This document shows, piece by piece, positions 9,492-20,291 of a stretch of 64,000 nucleotides of DNA; positions within the stretch are counted from its first letter, which is position 1; each line of letters starts with the position of its first letter. Origin of the DNA: Sulfuritalea sp. (GTDB lineage Bacteria > Pseudomonadota > Gammaproteobacteria > Burkholderiales > Rhodocyclaceae); NCBI GenBank assembly GCA_022842325.1, contig JALHPU010000002.1, positions 1 through 64,000 of the forward strand, written 5' to 3'. The notes under the pieces were generated by a model. It worked only from the letters and a program-made list of their open reading frames with translations, searched no databases and was not told the DNA's origin. A program made the position numbers and the translations under genes.

Positions 9492-10652
9492 TCAGGACGT
9501 CAGGGCGTAACGAACCAACAAGTCCTTTACGACCGGCAAGTGGTTAGTGAGGTTCAATCCGATATTGCGAATTCTGGCCAGAGGGCCGGCCGCCGGCCCG
9601 AAAAGGTCGTGCAGGGTGTCGGTCATGGTCTGCAGGGCCACCACATCCTCCTTGCGCGCCCGCTCGTAGCCGCGCAGCAGGGCCAGATCGCCGCAGTCGA
9701 TGTGCGCCGGCTTGTCGCAAAGCATGGCGCCCAGCACCCGTGCGTCCTGAAAGCCCAGGTTGATGCCGTGGCCGGACAGCGGATGGATGGTATGTGCGGC
9801 GTCGCCGATCAGCGCCAGGCGCGGCGCCACCGCGCGCGGCGCGCGCATCAGGCGCAGCGGGAAGCCCACCGGTGCCGTGATCAGTTCCATTGCGCCAAGC
9901 TTGTGCTCGCCGGCGGCGGCAACCCGCGCGCAGAGCGCGGTTGGGTCGAGCGCCAGCAGTTCGCGACCGTGGTATTCCGGCGCGGACCAGACCATCGATA
10001 TGCGATTGCCGGGCAGCGGCAGCCAGGCCAGCACCCCTTCGGCGCAGCGGAACCACTGGAAAGCCGTGCCTCGGTGCGGCAGTTCGGTGGCGAAATTGGC
10101 CACCACGCCCAACTGGTCGTAGGGGTCGAAGCGCACCTCGATGCCGGCCGCGGCACGCGTCCATGACTCGGCACCGTCGGCGGCGACGATCAGGCGCGCC
10201 TCCAGGCTGCGGCCGTCGTCCAGCGTCAGCCGTGCCGCTTCGGGAGCGATCGACAACGCCTGCGGCCGCGCGGGACAGAACAGGGTCAGGTTGCCCTGGC
10301 GCTTGACCGTCTCCCACAATTCGCGCTGCATCAGCGAGGATTCGAGGATCCAGGCCAGTTCCGACACGCCGCTGCCATAGGCGGTGAAATCCAGGCGGCC
10401 ACCGGCATCGCCATGGACCTCCATGGCCCGTACCGGCTCCGTTCGCGCGGCGTCCATGTGGCGCCAGGCGCCCACCTCGTCGAGGAAGCTCGCGTTGGCC
10501 GGACTGATGGCGTAGATGCGCGTATCCCAGTTTTCCGAGAAAACCGGCGCCCGGCCCTCGACCAGCGCCACCGACAGGCTGGAGCGGCGCAAGGCCGCCG
10601 CCAGCGCCAGCCCCGCCAGCCCTCCACCTACGATCACGATATCGAAATTCAT
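9492..10652 (-). CDS. UbiH/UbiF/Coq6-family FAD monooxygenase (ubiquinone ring hydroxylase)
   Basis: A 386-residue flavoprotein. The N-terminal dinucleotide fold is DIVIVGGGLAGLALA (4-18). The second FAD motif GDAAHTIHPLSGHGINLGF is typical of the ubiquinone-biosynthesis hydroxylases. These enzymes use O2 to hydroxylate the quinone ring, so this is the aerobic counterpart of the UbiU/UbiV proteins encoded at 47.4-49.3 kb. Which ring carbon is hydroxylated (UbiH, UbiF, UbiI or UbiM activity) cannot be decided from sequence alone. Confidence 0.88.
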   Translation of the reverse strand: MNFDIVIVGGGLAGLALAAALRRSSLSVALVEGRAPVFSENWDTRIYAISPANASFLDEVGAWRHMDAARTEPVRAMEVHGDAGGRLDFTAYGSGVSELAWILESSLMQRELWETVKRQGNLTLFCPARPQALSIAPEAARLTLDDGRSLEARLIVAADGAESWTRAAAGIEVRFDPYDQLGVVANFATELPHRGTAFQWFRCAEGVLAWLPLPGNRISMVWSAPEYHGRELLALDPTALCARVAAAGEHKLGAMELITAPVGFPLRLMRAPRAVAPRLALIGDAAHTIHPLSGHGINLGFQDARVLGAMLCDKPAHIDCGDLALLRGYERARKEDVVALQTMTDTLHDLFGPAAGPLARIRNIGLNLTNHLPVVKDLLVRYALTS

Positions 10653-10681
10653 GATGCAATTGTCGCCTACCGGCGCTCACC

Positions 10682-10711
10682 TTGACAAGGCAAGCGTGCG
10701 GCGAGGATAAT
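10682..10711 (+). promoter_or_regulatory. Sigma-70 promoter of the tRNA-Met gene
   Basis: TTGACA at 10682-10687 and GATAAT at 10706-10711 are separated by 18 bp, 15 bp before the mature tRNA. This is one of the best sigma-70 matches in the window, as expected for a stable RNA gene. Confidence 0.8.
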
Positions 10712-10726
10712 TCCGCCCCTTTGCAT

Positions 10727-10803
10727 GGTGATGTAGCTCAGTCGGTTAGAGCATCGGATTCATAATCCGGGGGTCGGTGGTTCAAGTCCACTCATCACCA
10801 CCA
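10727..10803 (+). tRNA. tRNA-Met (anticodon CAT)
   Basis: A complete 77-nt cloverleaf with encoded CCA. The acceptor stem GGTGATG pairs with CATCACC, the D arm is GCTC/GAGC, and the anticodon loop is TTCATAA (anticodon CAT). The T arm carries TTCAAGT and the discriminator base is A. The first acceptor pair is G-C and the D loop is short, so it is not an initiator. A CAT anticodon could also mark lysidine-modified tRNA-Ile; the G2-C71, A5-U68 and A73 identities favour methionine. It has its own promoter and terminator. Confidence 0.9.
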
Positions 10804-10811
10804 GTCATACC

Positions 10812-10838
10812 AAGGCCCGCAGCGATGCGGGCCTTTTT
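10812..10838 (+). terminator. Rho-independent terminator of tRNA-Met
   Basis: A 9-bp stem (AAGGCCCGC / GCGGGCCTT) with loop AGCGAT is followed by a T run, 8 bp after the CCA end of the tRNA. Confidence 0.88.
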
Positions 10839-10866
10839 CTTGTTGCCCTGAGCCTTTACGCCCGGC

Positions 10867-11115
10867 CTATTTCCTGCGGCGCGACTCGACGATGCCCATG
10901 CTGGGTGCCAGGTCGCCGGCGCCGCCGGCCAGCACCGCCCGGCGCTGCTCGCAGCGCTGCAACACCTCCCTTTGCTGCGCGTCGCTGTAGGCGACCCACC
11001 AGTCGCGCTCATCCTGCGTCCGGTAACAGCCGCGGCAAAGCGCGGTCGCCGGATCAAGCTCGCAGACCTTGACACAAGGCGAGCGTACCGGCGTCGGCGT
11101 GTGGCTGTTGTGCAT
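10867..11115 (-). CDS. DUF1289 family protein
   Basis: An 82-residue protein with the family signature SPCVKVCELD...LCRGCYRTQDERDWW. Four cysteines (in PCVKVC and LCRGC) probably bind a metal. The function of DUF1289 is unknown; homologues are often encoded near metabolic or redox genes. Here the gene is alone between a tRNA and a secreted-protein gene, and the C-terminal 30 residues look unstructured. Confidence 0.85.
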   Translation of the reverse strand: MHNSHTPTPVRSPCVKVCELDPATALCRGCYRTQDERDWWVAYSDAQQREVLQRCEQRRAVLAGGAGDLAPSMGIVESRRRK

Positions 11116-11178
11116 TGGATTCCTTCAGGTCAACGCCCGCAGTTGCGTGGCGAGCGTCATGGTTATGCAGGGAATGGG

Positions 11179-11210
11179 AAAAGGCACGGCGCCGGGTTCC
11201 GGCGCCGTGC
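11179..11210 (-). terminator. Rho-independent terminator after the 11.2-11.8 kb secreted-protein gene
   Basis: A perfect 12-bp stem (GCACGGCGCCGG at 11184-11195 with its complement at 11199-11210) with a 3-nt loop is followed on the minus strand by C and four T, just after the stop codon. Confidence 0.75.
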
Positions 11211-11216
11211 GCACGC

Positions 11217-11795
11217 TTACTTCTTCTGCGCCTTCAGCTTGCGGCAACCCAGCTGCCTGGCCTTGTCGTTGTGGAAATACTCGAGGCCGGTCGCGCAGGC
11301 CAGTGGCTGCGCCGGCACCATCGCGCCTTTGCCGCCCTTGCAGGAAAAGTCGCCGGCCTTGCCGGCCTTGCCGACCATCTTGTACCCCTCCGGACAGGCC
11401 GCAGCCTTGGCCACTGGCGCTACAGCCGCCGGCGCGGCCTCGACCACCAGCTTGGCCGTGGCCGTCCCCATGCAGGGGAAGTGCGTGGTGATCTTCTTGC
11501 CCTCGGCCTTGACGCTGTAGCTGCCGGCCTTGGCATAGGTCTTGGCGATGGTGACGGGGAACTTGCCCTCCTTGCCGTCGATCTTGATGTTGCGCGATTC
11601 GCTGCCGTCGTCGAAGTGCACCACCATGCCGCAAAAACCCGGAGCCTCACCGTCGGCCGAGATGGTGATCCTGACTTCCTGTCCGGCGCGCACCGTACCC
11701 GGCTCGAACTTTATGGCGCCGATACCGCTCTGCTGGGCCTGGGCCATGGCCAGGGTGGACGCCAGCATCAGGGCGAAACTCAGTTGGTATTTCAT
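11217..11795 (-). CDS. Secreted protein with a PKD-like beta-sandwich domain, function unknown
   Basis: A 192-residue protein with a clear signal peptide (about 1-20, ending AMAQA). The first domain (about 21-118) has the look of a PKD/Ig-like fold: FEPGTVRAGQEVRITISADG, then VVHFDDGSE and TIAKTYAKAGSYSVKAEG. Two cysteines (CGM and PCMG) may form a disulfide. An Ala/Pro/Val linker leads to a cysteine-containing C-terminal region (ACPEGYKMVGK...FSCKGG...ACATGLEYF). It is not recognisable beyond this. A terminator follows, so it is probably transcribed alone. Confidence 0.7.
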   Translation of the reverse strand: MKYQLSFALMLASTLAMAQAQQSGIGAIKFEPGTVRAGQEVRITISADGEAPGFCGMVVHFDDGSESRNIKIDGKEGKFPVTIAKTYAKAGSYSVKAEGKKITTHFPCMGTATAKLVVEAAPAAVAPVAKAAACPEGYKMVGKAGKAGDFSCKGGKGAMVPAQPLACATGLEYFHNDKARQLGCRKLKAQKK

Positions 11796-11859
11796 GTGGC
11801 GGCTCCTTGGTCTGATAATCTCGCCAATCTATCCCATTTTCCGGCAACCGGACAACATC

Positions 11860-13923
11860 GTGAAACCACTGCGCATACTCGGCATCGCACTCGGCATTGT
11901 TCTGGTGCTGCTTGCGGCGGGGATCGGCCTGCTCTACGCACTGTTCGACGGCGAAAGGCTCAAGGGCGAGATCAGCCGCGTCGTGCTCGAGCAGAAGCAG
12001 CGCAAGCTGGATATCGCCGGCAAGCTCGAACTTTCGGTCTGGCCGGACGTCGGCATCAAACTCGGGCGCACCACCCTGTCGGAGCCCGGCGGAGAGGAGG
12101 AATTCCTCACGCTCGATTCGGCGCGGGTGGCGGTGGCGGTGATGCCGTTGCTGTCGAAGCAGGTGCAGGTGCGGCGAATCGAGGTCGATGGCCTCAAGGC
12201 GACGCTGATCAAACGCAAGGACGGCACGCTGAACATCGCCGACCTTCTGGGCGGCGGTGCCTCCGCCGAGAAGCCGGGAGTTCCCGCAGGGACGCACAGC
12301 GCTGGCGCTGGCGCCACGCCGAGCCAGCCGGTGCAGATCGACATTGCCGGCATCAAGGTGGCAAAGGCGCAATTCACCTGGCGCGACGAGAAGAGTGGCA
12401 GCACCACGACCCTGTCCAACCTCGATCTCGGCACCGGACGCGTGCAGGCCGACAGCGGCAGGCAGACCCTGTCGGTCGATGCACTGGCGCTGGCCGCCAA
12501 AGGCAAGAGCGGAAGCGATACCTTTGAACTGAAACTCGATGCGCCGAGGCTTGCGCTGTCGCCCGACAAGGCTGGCGGCGAAACCCTGAACCTCAGTGCG
12601 ACGCTGGCCGGCAGCGGCCGCAGCGTCGCGGCGAAGCTGGTGCTGTCGGGCGTCGAAGGCAATGCCAAGGCGCTTAAGATCGGCAAGCTGACGCTCGATC
12701 TCGATGCGAAATCGGGCGAGACCACGGTCAAGGCCCACCTAGATTCCCCGGTGGCCGCTAACGTGGCGGCGCAGACCGTGGCGCTGGAAAAGCTCGGCGG
12801 CAGCATCGACCTGGCCAATCCGCAGATGCCGATGAAGCAGCTCAAGCTGCCGCTGTCGGGCAGCCTGCGCGCCGATCTGGCAAAGCAGAACGCCGCGCTC
12901 GATCTGGGTACCCGCTTTGACGAATCGAAAATCGCGCTGAAGCTCAACGTGGTGAAATTCGCGCCGCTGGCCATCGTCTTCGACCTCGACATCGACCAGC
13001 TCAACGTGGACCAGTACCTGCCACCCAAGGCCGCCGAGGACAACACGGCCAAGGAAGCCAAGCTGGATTTCTCAGCGCTCAAGGGCCACGACGTCAAGGG
13101 CAGCATCCGCATCGGCGCATTGCAGGTGTCGAAGCTGAAGCTGGCGAAGCTGAACGCGAAACTCAATCTCGCCGGCGGGCGTCTCGACGTCGCGCCGCTG
13201 ACGATGAATCTCTATGAAGGCAGCGCCAACGGCAGCCTGTCGCTGAATGCCGCGGGCAATCAGGTCGGCCTCAAACAGCATCTGGCAGGCGTCAGCATCA
13301 ACCCGCTGATGAAGGATCTGGCCGACAAGGACCTGCTGGAAGGCCGCGGCAACGTCGCGCTCGACGTCGCCAGCCGCGGCGACAGCGTCACCGCGGTGAA
13401 GAAGGCGCTGAGCGGCACCGCTTCGGTTAACCTCAGGGACGGCGCGATCAAGGGCATCAACCTGGCGCAGACCCTGCGCGAGCTAAAGGGCAAGCTTGGT
13501 GCCAAGCAAGACGCGACGCAGCAGGCAAAGGCCGGCGACAAGACCGACTTCTCGGAATTGAGCGCCTCGCTGAAAATCGCCAACGGCGTCGCCCACAACG
13601 AGGACCTGGCCATGAAGTCGCCCTTCCTGCGGCTCTCCGGCGCGGGCGACATCGACATCGGCGGCGGTCAGATGAACTACGTGGCCAAGGCCAGCGTGGT
13701 CGCCAGCGCCGCCGGGCAGGGCGGGCAGGGCCTCGAGCAGTTGAAGGGGCTCACCGTGCCGGTGCGCGTCACCGGCCCCTTCGAGAAGCTCTCCTACACG
13801 CTCGAATTCGGCAGCCTGGTGGCCGACGTGGCCAAGGCCAAGGTCGAAGAAAAGAAGGAAGAAATCAAGGCCAAGGTCGAGGACAAGGTGAAGGACAAGC
13901 TCAAGGGATTGTTCGGCAGATGA
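11860..13923 (+). CDS. AsmA family protein (envelope biogenesis / phospholipid transport type)
   Basis: A 687-residue protein from the GTG at 11860. An N-terminal membrane anchor (about 4-24, LRILGIALGIVLVLLAAGIG) precedes a long periplasmic repeat-rich region typical of AsmA/TamB-like bridge proteins, with an AsmA_2 domain near the C terminus (about 430-620). The tail is rich in Lys/Glu (KAKVEEKKEEIKAKVEDK). In E. coli such proteins affect outer-membrane assembly and lipid traffic. A Gly/Ala/Pro linker near residues 131-155 contains a 13-base match to part of the palindromic repeat, too short to count as a copy. A ROK kinase gene follows 16 bp downstream. Confidence 0.85.
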   Translation: MKPLRILGIALGIVLVLLAAGIGLLYALFDGERLKGEISRVVLEQKQRKLDIAGKLELSVWPDVGIKLGRTTLSEPGGEEEFLTLDSARVAVAVMPLLSKQVQVRRIEVDGLKATLIKRKDGTLNIADLLGGGASAEKPGVPAGTHSAGAGATPSQPVQIDIAGIKVAKAQFTWRDEKSGSTTTLSNLDLGTGRVQADSGRQTLSVDALALAAKGKSGSDTFELKLDAPRLALSPDKAGGETLNLSATLAGSGRSVAAKLVLSGVEGNAKALKIGKLTLDLDAKSGETTVKAHLDSPVAANVAAQTVALEKLGGSIDLANPQMPMKQLKLPLSGSLRADLAKQNAALDLGTRFDESKIALKLNVVKFAPLAIVFDLDIDQLNVDQYLPPKAAEDNTAKEAKLDFSALKGHDVKGSIRIGALQVSKLKLAKLNAKLNLAGGRLDVAPLTMNLYEGSANGSLSLNAAGNQVGLKQHLAGVSINPLMKDLADKDLLEGRGNVALDVASRGDSVTAVKKALSGTASVNLRDGAIKGINLAQTLRELKGKLGAKQDATQQAKAGDKTDFSELSASLKIANGVAHNEDLAMKSPFLRLSGAGDIDIGGGQMNYVAKASVVASAAGQGGQGLEQLKGLTVPVRVTGPFEKLSYTLEFGSLVADVAKAKVEEKKEEIKAKVEDKVKDKLKGLFGR

Positions 13924-13939
13924 GCGGAGCGACGGCCTG

Positions 13940-14866
13940 ATGCGCATCGGCGTCGACCTTGGCGGCACCAAGATCGAACTCATCGCCCTCGGCGAGTGCG
14001 GCGAGGTGTTGTTGCGCGAGCGCGTAGCGACGCCGCAGGGCGACTACCCGGCGACGCTGCGGGCGGTGGCGGACCTGGTCGCGGCGGCGGAACGAACAGT
14101 CGGCGCCGGCTCGCTCTGCGTACCTGGAATTCCGCTTCGCGGGCAGGTAACGGTGGCCAGCGTAGGTATCGGCATCCCGGGTGCGGAATCGCGCGCCGGC
14201 GGCCTGATCAAGAACGCCAACTCGACCTGCCTGATCGGCCAGCCGCTGCGCCAGGATCTGCAGCAACTGCTGCAGCGCGAAGTGCGCATCGCCAACGACG
14301 CCAATTGCTTCGCGCTCTCGGAAGCCGTCGATGGCGCCGGCGTCGGAGCGCAGGTGGTATTCGGCGTGATCCTCGGCACGGGCGTCGGCGGCGGCATCGT
14401 GGTCGACGGCAAGGTGCTCGCCGGCGCCAATGCCATCGCCGGCGAATGGGGCCACAACCCGCTGCCCGGGGAACACCACAAGGAAAACTGTTATTGCGGA
14501 CGGCGCGGCTGCATCGAGCTTTACCTCTCCGGCCCCGGCCTCGCCGCCGATCATCGGCGTACCGCCAGCGCCGACTGTTCTCCGCAGCTCATTGCCGAAC
14601 AAGCAGCCGCGGGGGACGCCGACTGCGAAGCCACGCTGCAGCGCTATGAAGCGCGCCTGGCGAAGGCCCTGGCAGGGGTGATCAACATCCTCGATCCGGA
14701 TGTCATCGTGCTGGGCGGCGGCCTGTCGAACATCGACCGGCTCTACACCAACGTGCCGCGGCTGTGGGGCGAGCACGTGTTCTCAGACCAAGTGGCGACC
14801 AGGTTGCTCAAACATCGCCACGGCGATTCCTCCGGCGTGCGCGGCGCGGCCTGGCTATGGCCCTGA
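13940..14866 (+). CDS. ROK family sugar kinase (fructokinase/Mak-like) with an in-frame repeat insertion
   Basis: A 308-residue kinase. It has the ATP-binding DLGGTK motif (6-11), the catalytic NDANCFALSEA and EWGHNPLP sequences, a zinc-binding CYCGRRGCIELY motif and a C-terminal HGDSSGVRGAAWLWP almost identical to E. coli Mak. It phosphorylates a hexose, probably fructose, in the cytoplasm. Compared with Mak, about 15 extra residues (55-71, GAGSLCVPGIPLRGQVT) interrupt the strand before GIGIPG. They are encoded by a copy of a dispersed repeat. The stop overlaps the MOSC start by 10 bp. Whether the enzyme tolerates the insertion is not known. Confidence 0.9.
   Translation: MRIGVDLGGTKIELIALGECGEVLLRERVATPQGDYPATLRAVADLVAAAERTVGAGSLCVPGIPLRGQVTVASVGIGIPGAESRAGGLIKNANSTCLIGQPLRQDLQQLLQREVRIANDANCFALSEAVDGAGVGAQVVFGVILGTGVGGGIVVDGKVLAGANAIAGEWGHNPLPGEHHKENCYCGRRGCIELYLSGPGLAADHRRTASADCSPQLIAEQAAAGDADCEATLQRYEARLAKALAGVINILDPDVIVLGGGLSNIDRLYTNVPRLWGEHVFSDQVATRLLKHRHGDSSGVRGAAWLWP
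14101..14137 (+). repeat. Dispersed repeat module inside the ROK kinase gene
   Basis: These 37 bases match the reverse complement of 46504-46540 at 35 positions; the first 21 are identical. The two differences fall in GT[G/A]CCTG[A/G]AATT. The module adds in-frame codons to a conserved kinase, which points to insertion in this lineage rather than an ancestral segment. Confidence 0.85.
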
Positions 14867-15534
14867 ATCCGCCCGTCCTGATCGACGCCCTGTATGCCGG
14901 CCGGGTCGCCCTTCTGGCGGGCGACAGCCGCAGCAGCGCGATCGTCAAGACCGCCGTGGCCGGCCGCTGCCGGCTGACAGCGGAAGGCCTGGCCGGCGAT
15001 ACCCAGGCCGATCGCCGGGCGCATGGCGGCGGCGGCAAGGCCCTGCACCAGTTTCCCGCCGAGCACTACGTGCGGCTGGCAGCGGCTTTCCCCGCGGCGC
15101 AGAACCTGGCGCCGGGCGGCCTCGGCGAAAACATTTCGACGCACGGTCTGACCGAGCATGATGTCTGCATCGGCGACATCTTCCGCCTCGGCAACGCCCG
15201 CATCCAGGTGTCGCAGCCGCGCACGCCCTGCTGGAAGATCGACCACCGCACCGCCTGCGACGGCGTCGCGGCCTTCATTGCCGAGCATGGCCTGGCGGGC
15301 TGGTACTACCGCGTGCTGGAAGCCGGCGAAGCCGGTGCCGGCGACCGGCTGGAGCACCTCGAGCGACCGCCCGATGCCGTCACGCTGGCCGAATTCTGGC
15401 GCGTGCTGCGCGAACCGCGACCGCCGCTCGCCGCCCTGTTGCGCCTCGCCTATGCCAGCGGACTGGATGCGCAGTGGACCGGAAAACTCACCCAGCGCGC
15501 CGAATGGCTGCGCAACAACGAAAGCAAGACATGA
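14857..15534 (+). CDS. MOSC domain protein, YiiM-like
   Basis: A 225-residue protein of the molybdenum-cofactor sulfurase C-terminal (MOSC) superfamily. Characteristic stretches are GDTQADRRAHGG, the conserved GGLGENIST and cysteine-containing QPRTPCWKID. YiiM-type proteins bind Mo cofactor and reduce N-hydroxylated compounds. The exact substrate cannot be assigned. The start ATG overlaps the ROK gene stop, and its own stop overlaps the MFS start in ATGA, so the three are translationally coupled. Confidence 0.88.
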   Translation: MALNPPVLIDALYAGRVALLAGDSRSSAIVKTAVAGRCRLTAEGLAGDTQADRRAHGGGGKALHQFPAEHYVRLAAAFPAAQNLAPGGLGENISTHGLTEHDVCIGDIFRLGNARIQVSQPRTPCWKIDHRTACDGVAAFIAEHGLAGWYYRVLEAGEAGAGDRLEHLERPPDAVTLAEFWRVLREPRPPLAALLRLAYASGLDAQWTGKLTQRAEWLRNNESKT

Positions 15535-16711
15535 ATCTCTGGCTGCGCATCTTCCTGCCCTTCGCCGCGGGCTATTACTTTTCCTACTTCCTGCGCAACG
15601 TCAATGCCGTGATCGCGCCGGAGCTGACGCGCGAGCTGGGCGTTTCGGCCGCCGACCTGGGCCTGCTGACCAGCGCCTACCTGCTCGCCTTCGGTGCCGT
15701 GCAACTGCCGCTTGGCCTGGCGCTGGACCGCTACGGCGCGCGCCGTGTCGAATCCTTGCTGCTGCTGATCGCCGCCGCCGGCTGCGCATTGTTCGCCGCC
15801 GGCAGCTCGCTGACCGAACTGGCGCTGGCGCGGGCGCTGATTGGGCTCGGCGTCTCGGCCTGCCTGATGGCTTCCTTCAAGGCCTTCAGCCAGTGGTTCG
15901 GGCTCGAACGCCAGGCCTCGCTCAATGCCGCCATCATGGCTGCCGGCGGCCTCGGCGCGCTGACCGCATCGACACCGCTGTCCTGGGCAATTCCGCACTT
16001 CGGCTGGCGCGCGGTGTTCGTCGTGCTTGCGGTGGCCGGCCTGGTCGCCGCCGCCGGGATTTTCAGCACGCCGGACAAGACGGCCGGCACCGCACCCGAG
16101 CCGCTGCGCAAGCAGGTCGCCGGCCTCGGCGAGGTGCTGGCCAGCCGCGCCTTCTGGCGCTACGCACCGCAATCGACACTGATCATCGGCGGCTTCCTGG
16201 CCCTGCAGGGACTCTGGGCCGTGCCCTGGCTGATGAACTTCGCCGGCCTGCCGCGCGAGGCGGCGGCCCATCACCTGCTGCTGATGGGCAGCGGCATGCT
16301 GGTCGGCTTCCTCGGCATCGCCTTCGGCGTCGCGCCGCTCGCCGCCCGCGGCTTCGGCCCGCTACTGCTGCTGAAAGGCGGCATGGGCGTCGGGCTGCTC
16401 GCCACCTTGCTGATCGTGCTGGGTGCCACGCCGGGCGAACCGCTGTGGTTCATTTTCGGCCTGGTGTTTTCGGTCGGCAACCTCGCCTACGCGCTGCTGC
16501 AGGCCCATTTCAGCCCGGCGCTGGCCGGACGCGTCAACACCGCGCTGAACCTGACGGTGTTCGTCGGCGCCTTCTGCATCCAGTGGGGCTTCGGCGCCAT
16601 GGTGGATGTGCTGCAGGCCGCCGGCCACGCGACGCGCGCGGCCTATCAGATGACTTTCGGCGGGCTGCTGGCGCTGCAGGTGGCCAGCTGGCTGTGGTTC
16701 CTCAAGAAGAA

Positions 16712-16715
<4 letters not shown>
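15531..16715 (+). CDS. MFS transporter
   Basis: A 394-residue inner-membrane protein with about 12 hydrophobic helices. The loop 2-3 motif of the major facilitator superfamily is present as LGLALDRYGARR. The sequence resembles the nitrate/nitrite porter and sugar-phosphate branches near the N terminus (YYFSYFLRNVNAVIAPEL). The substrate is not inferable. The start at 15531 overlaps the MOSC stop (ATGA), which decides it over an upstream ATG at 15474. Its stop overlaps the convergent priA stop by 4 bp. Confidence 0.85.
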
Positions 16716-18739
<2,024 letters not shown>

Positions 18740-19124
18740 TGTCGGTCAGTTGCTTGCCTGCCAATGCTCGAGACTTTCTTGGCATAAGGCCTCAAGCCGT
18801 TGCTGGAAAAGAGAAAATGGCTTACCCACAAATTCTGTGGATAACTTTGTGAGTAAGCGCCGGGGAAACCGTCTAAGTGACCGTCCGGCAAGGGCCTTTT
18901 CATCTCTGTGCAATATTTGAACAAAATAACATTGTGTAAAAACATGCAGTTACATGCATGCCTGACGAAAAGCCAAGTAGCTGGGCGGTTTTGTCGTGCT
19001 CTACGTATTTCTGTGAATAAGTCAACCGGCCGAGGGGGTTTTTGCGCACTGCGACAAGCCTTGATGGGCGGCCTTTTCCAAGGCGGGGGGCGGCGCAAAC
19101 CGCACCCCCGCTGCTTGTGACAAA
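18740..19124. other. 385-bp intergenic region between hemE and priA
   Basis: No gene is supported here. It is clearly less GC-rich than the surroundings. It holds paired DnaA-box-like sequences (18822-18844) inside a larger inverted repeat (GCTTAC 18820-18825 / GTAAGC 18853-18858), repeated CATGCA words near 18950, and a G-rich hairpin-prone stretch near 19080-19110. The priA promoter should lie here on the minus strand, but I see no convincing -35/-10 pair. Confidence 0.6.
18822..18844. promoter_or_regulatory. Two DnaA-box-like sequences in inverted orientation
   Basis: TTACCCACA (18822-18830, one mismatch to TTATCCACA) and TGTGGATAA (18836-18844, perfect on the minus strand) are separated by AATTC. 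They lie upstream of priA in an AT-rich patch. Control by DnaA is possible; an origin is not claimed. Confidence 0.5.
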
Positions 19125-20231
19125 TCAGCCGCGCGCAGACCCGCGCCGGCTGTGGCTGTGCACGGTGTCAACCAGTACTTTGACATTTTCCGGTGGCGTA
19201 AATTGGGAAATGCCGTGGCCGAGATTGAAGACATGGCCACCCGATTTCCTGGCCTCACCGGCGTCGCCGGCGAAGCTGTCGAGCACGCGCCGCGCCTCTG
19301 CCGCCACCTTGTCGGGAGACGCGAACAAGGCCATCGGGTCGAGGTTGCCTTGCAGTGCAACACGGTCGCCGACGCGTCGTCGCGCCTCGCCCAGATCGGA
19401 AGTCCAGTCGAGGCCGACCGCGTCGCAGCCGATGCCGGCAATCGCCTCGATCCATTGCCCGCCGCCCTTGGTAAACACGATGCAGGGCACCCGCTCGCCG
19501 TCGTGCTCGCGCTTGAGGCCGGCGACGATGCGCTGCATGTAGGCCAGCGAGAATTCGCGGTAGGCGGCGTGGGACAGCGCACCTCCCCAGGAATCGAAAA
19601 TCATCACCGCCTGCGCGCCGGACTCGATCTGGGCATTGAGGTAGTCGGTCACCGCAGTGGCCGTCACGTCGAGAATGTGGTGCATCAGGTCGGGACGGTC
19701 GTAAAGCATGGTCTTGACCGTGCGGTAGTCGGTTGCGGAACCCGAGCCGCCTTCCACCATGTAGCAGGCCAGAGTCCACGGGCTGCCGGAAAACCCGATC
19801 AGCGGCACCGAGTTGCCCAGCGCGCGGCGAATCTCGGCCACCGCATCCATCACGTAGCGCAGGTGCACATTGGGATCGGGCGCGGTCAGGTCGCGAATCG
19901 CCCATTCCTCGCGCAGCGGACGCTCGAACTTGGGGCCCTCGCCATCGGCGAAATACAGGCCCAGGCCCATCGCATCGGGCACGGTGAGAATGTCGGAGAA
20001 CAGGATGGCCGCGTCGAGCTCGAAGCGCGACAGGGGCTGCAGCGTCACTTCACAGGCCAGCTGCGGGTTCTTGCACAGGCTGAGGAAACTGCCGGCGCGG
20101 CGCCGCGTTTCGTTGTACTCAGGCAGGTAGCGCCCGGCCTGGCGCATCAGCCAGACGGGGGTGTACTCGACGGGTTCGCGCAACAGCGCACGCAAAAAGA
20201 CATCGTTCTTGGGGCGGGCCGAGGGTGACAT
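19125..20231 (-). CDS. hemE: Uroporphyrinogen decarboxylase HemE
   Basis: A 368-residue cytoplasmic enzyme that decarboxylates the four acetate groups of uroporphyrinogen III to give coproporphyrinogen III. The signature regions [15 protein letters not shown] (25-39) and [18 protein letters not shown] are complete, as is the C-terminal FNLGHGI motif. Length is normal (E. coli 354). A GATAAT -10-like hexamer lies at 20261-20266 on the minus strand. The C-terminal 15 residues ([11 protein letters not shown]) are a short basic extension. Confidence 0.96.
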   Translation of the reverse strand: MSPSARPKNDVFLRALLREPVEYTPVWLMRQAGRYLPEYNETRRRAGSFLSLCKNPQLACEVTLQPLSRFELDAAILFSDILTVPDAMGLGLYFADGEGPKFERPLREEWAIRDLTAPDPNVHLRYVMDAVAEIRRALGNSVPLIGFSGSPWTLACYMVEGGSGSATDYRTVKTMLYDRPDLMHHILDVTATAVTDYLNAQIESGAQAVMIFDSWGGALSHAAYREFSLAYMQRIVAGLKREHDGERVPCIVFTKGGGQWIEAIAGIGCDAVGLDWTSDLGEARRRVGDRVALQGNLDPMALFASPDKVAAEARRVLDSFAGDAGEARKSGGHVFNLGHGISQFTPPENVKVLVDTVHSHSRRGSARG

Positions 20232-20291
20232 GAGAGGCGATCCAGCGAGACAAAGAACGAATTATCGCACTGTCCGCCCCGCCTCCGGGCA

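Noticed and set aside
10727-10803. tRNA-Ile2 with lysidine-modified CAU anticodon
   Set aside because: The acceptor-stem identities (G2-C71, A5-U68, A73) fit elongator methionine better. Some uncertainty remains.
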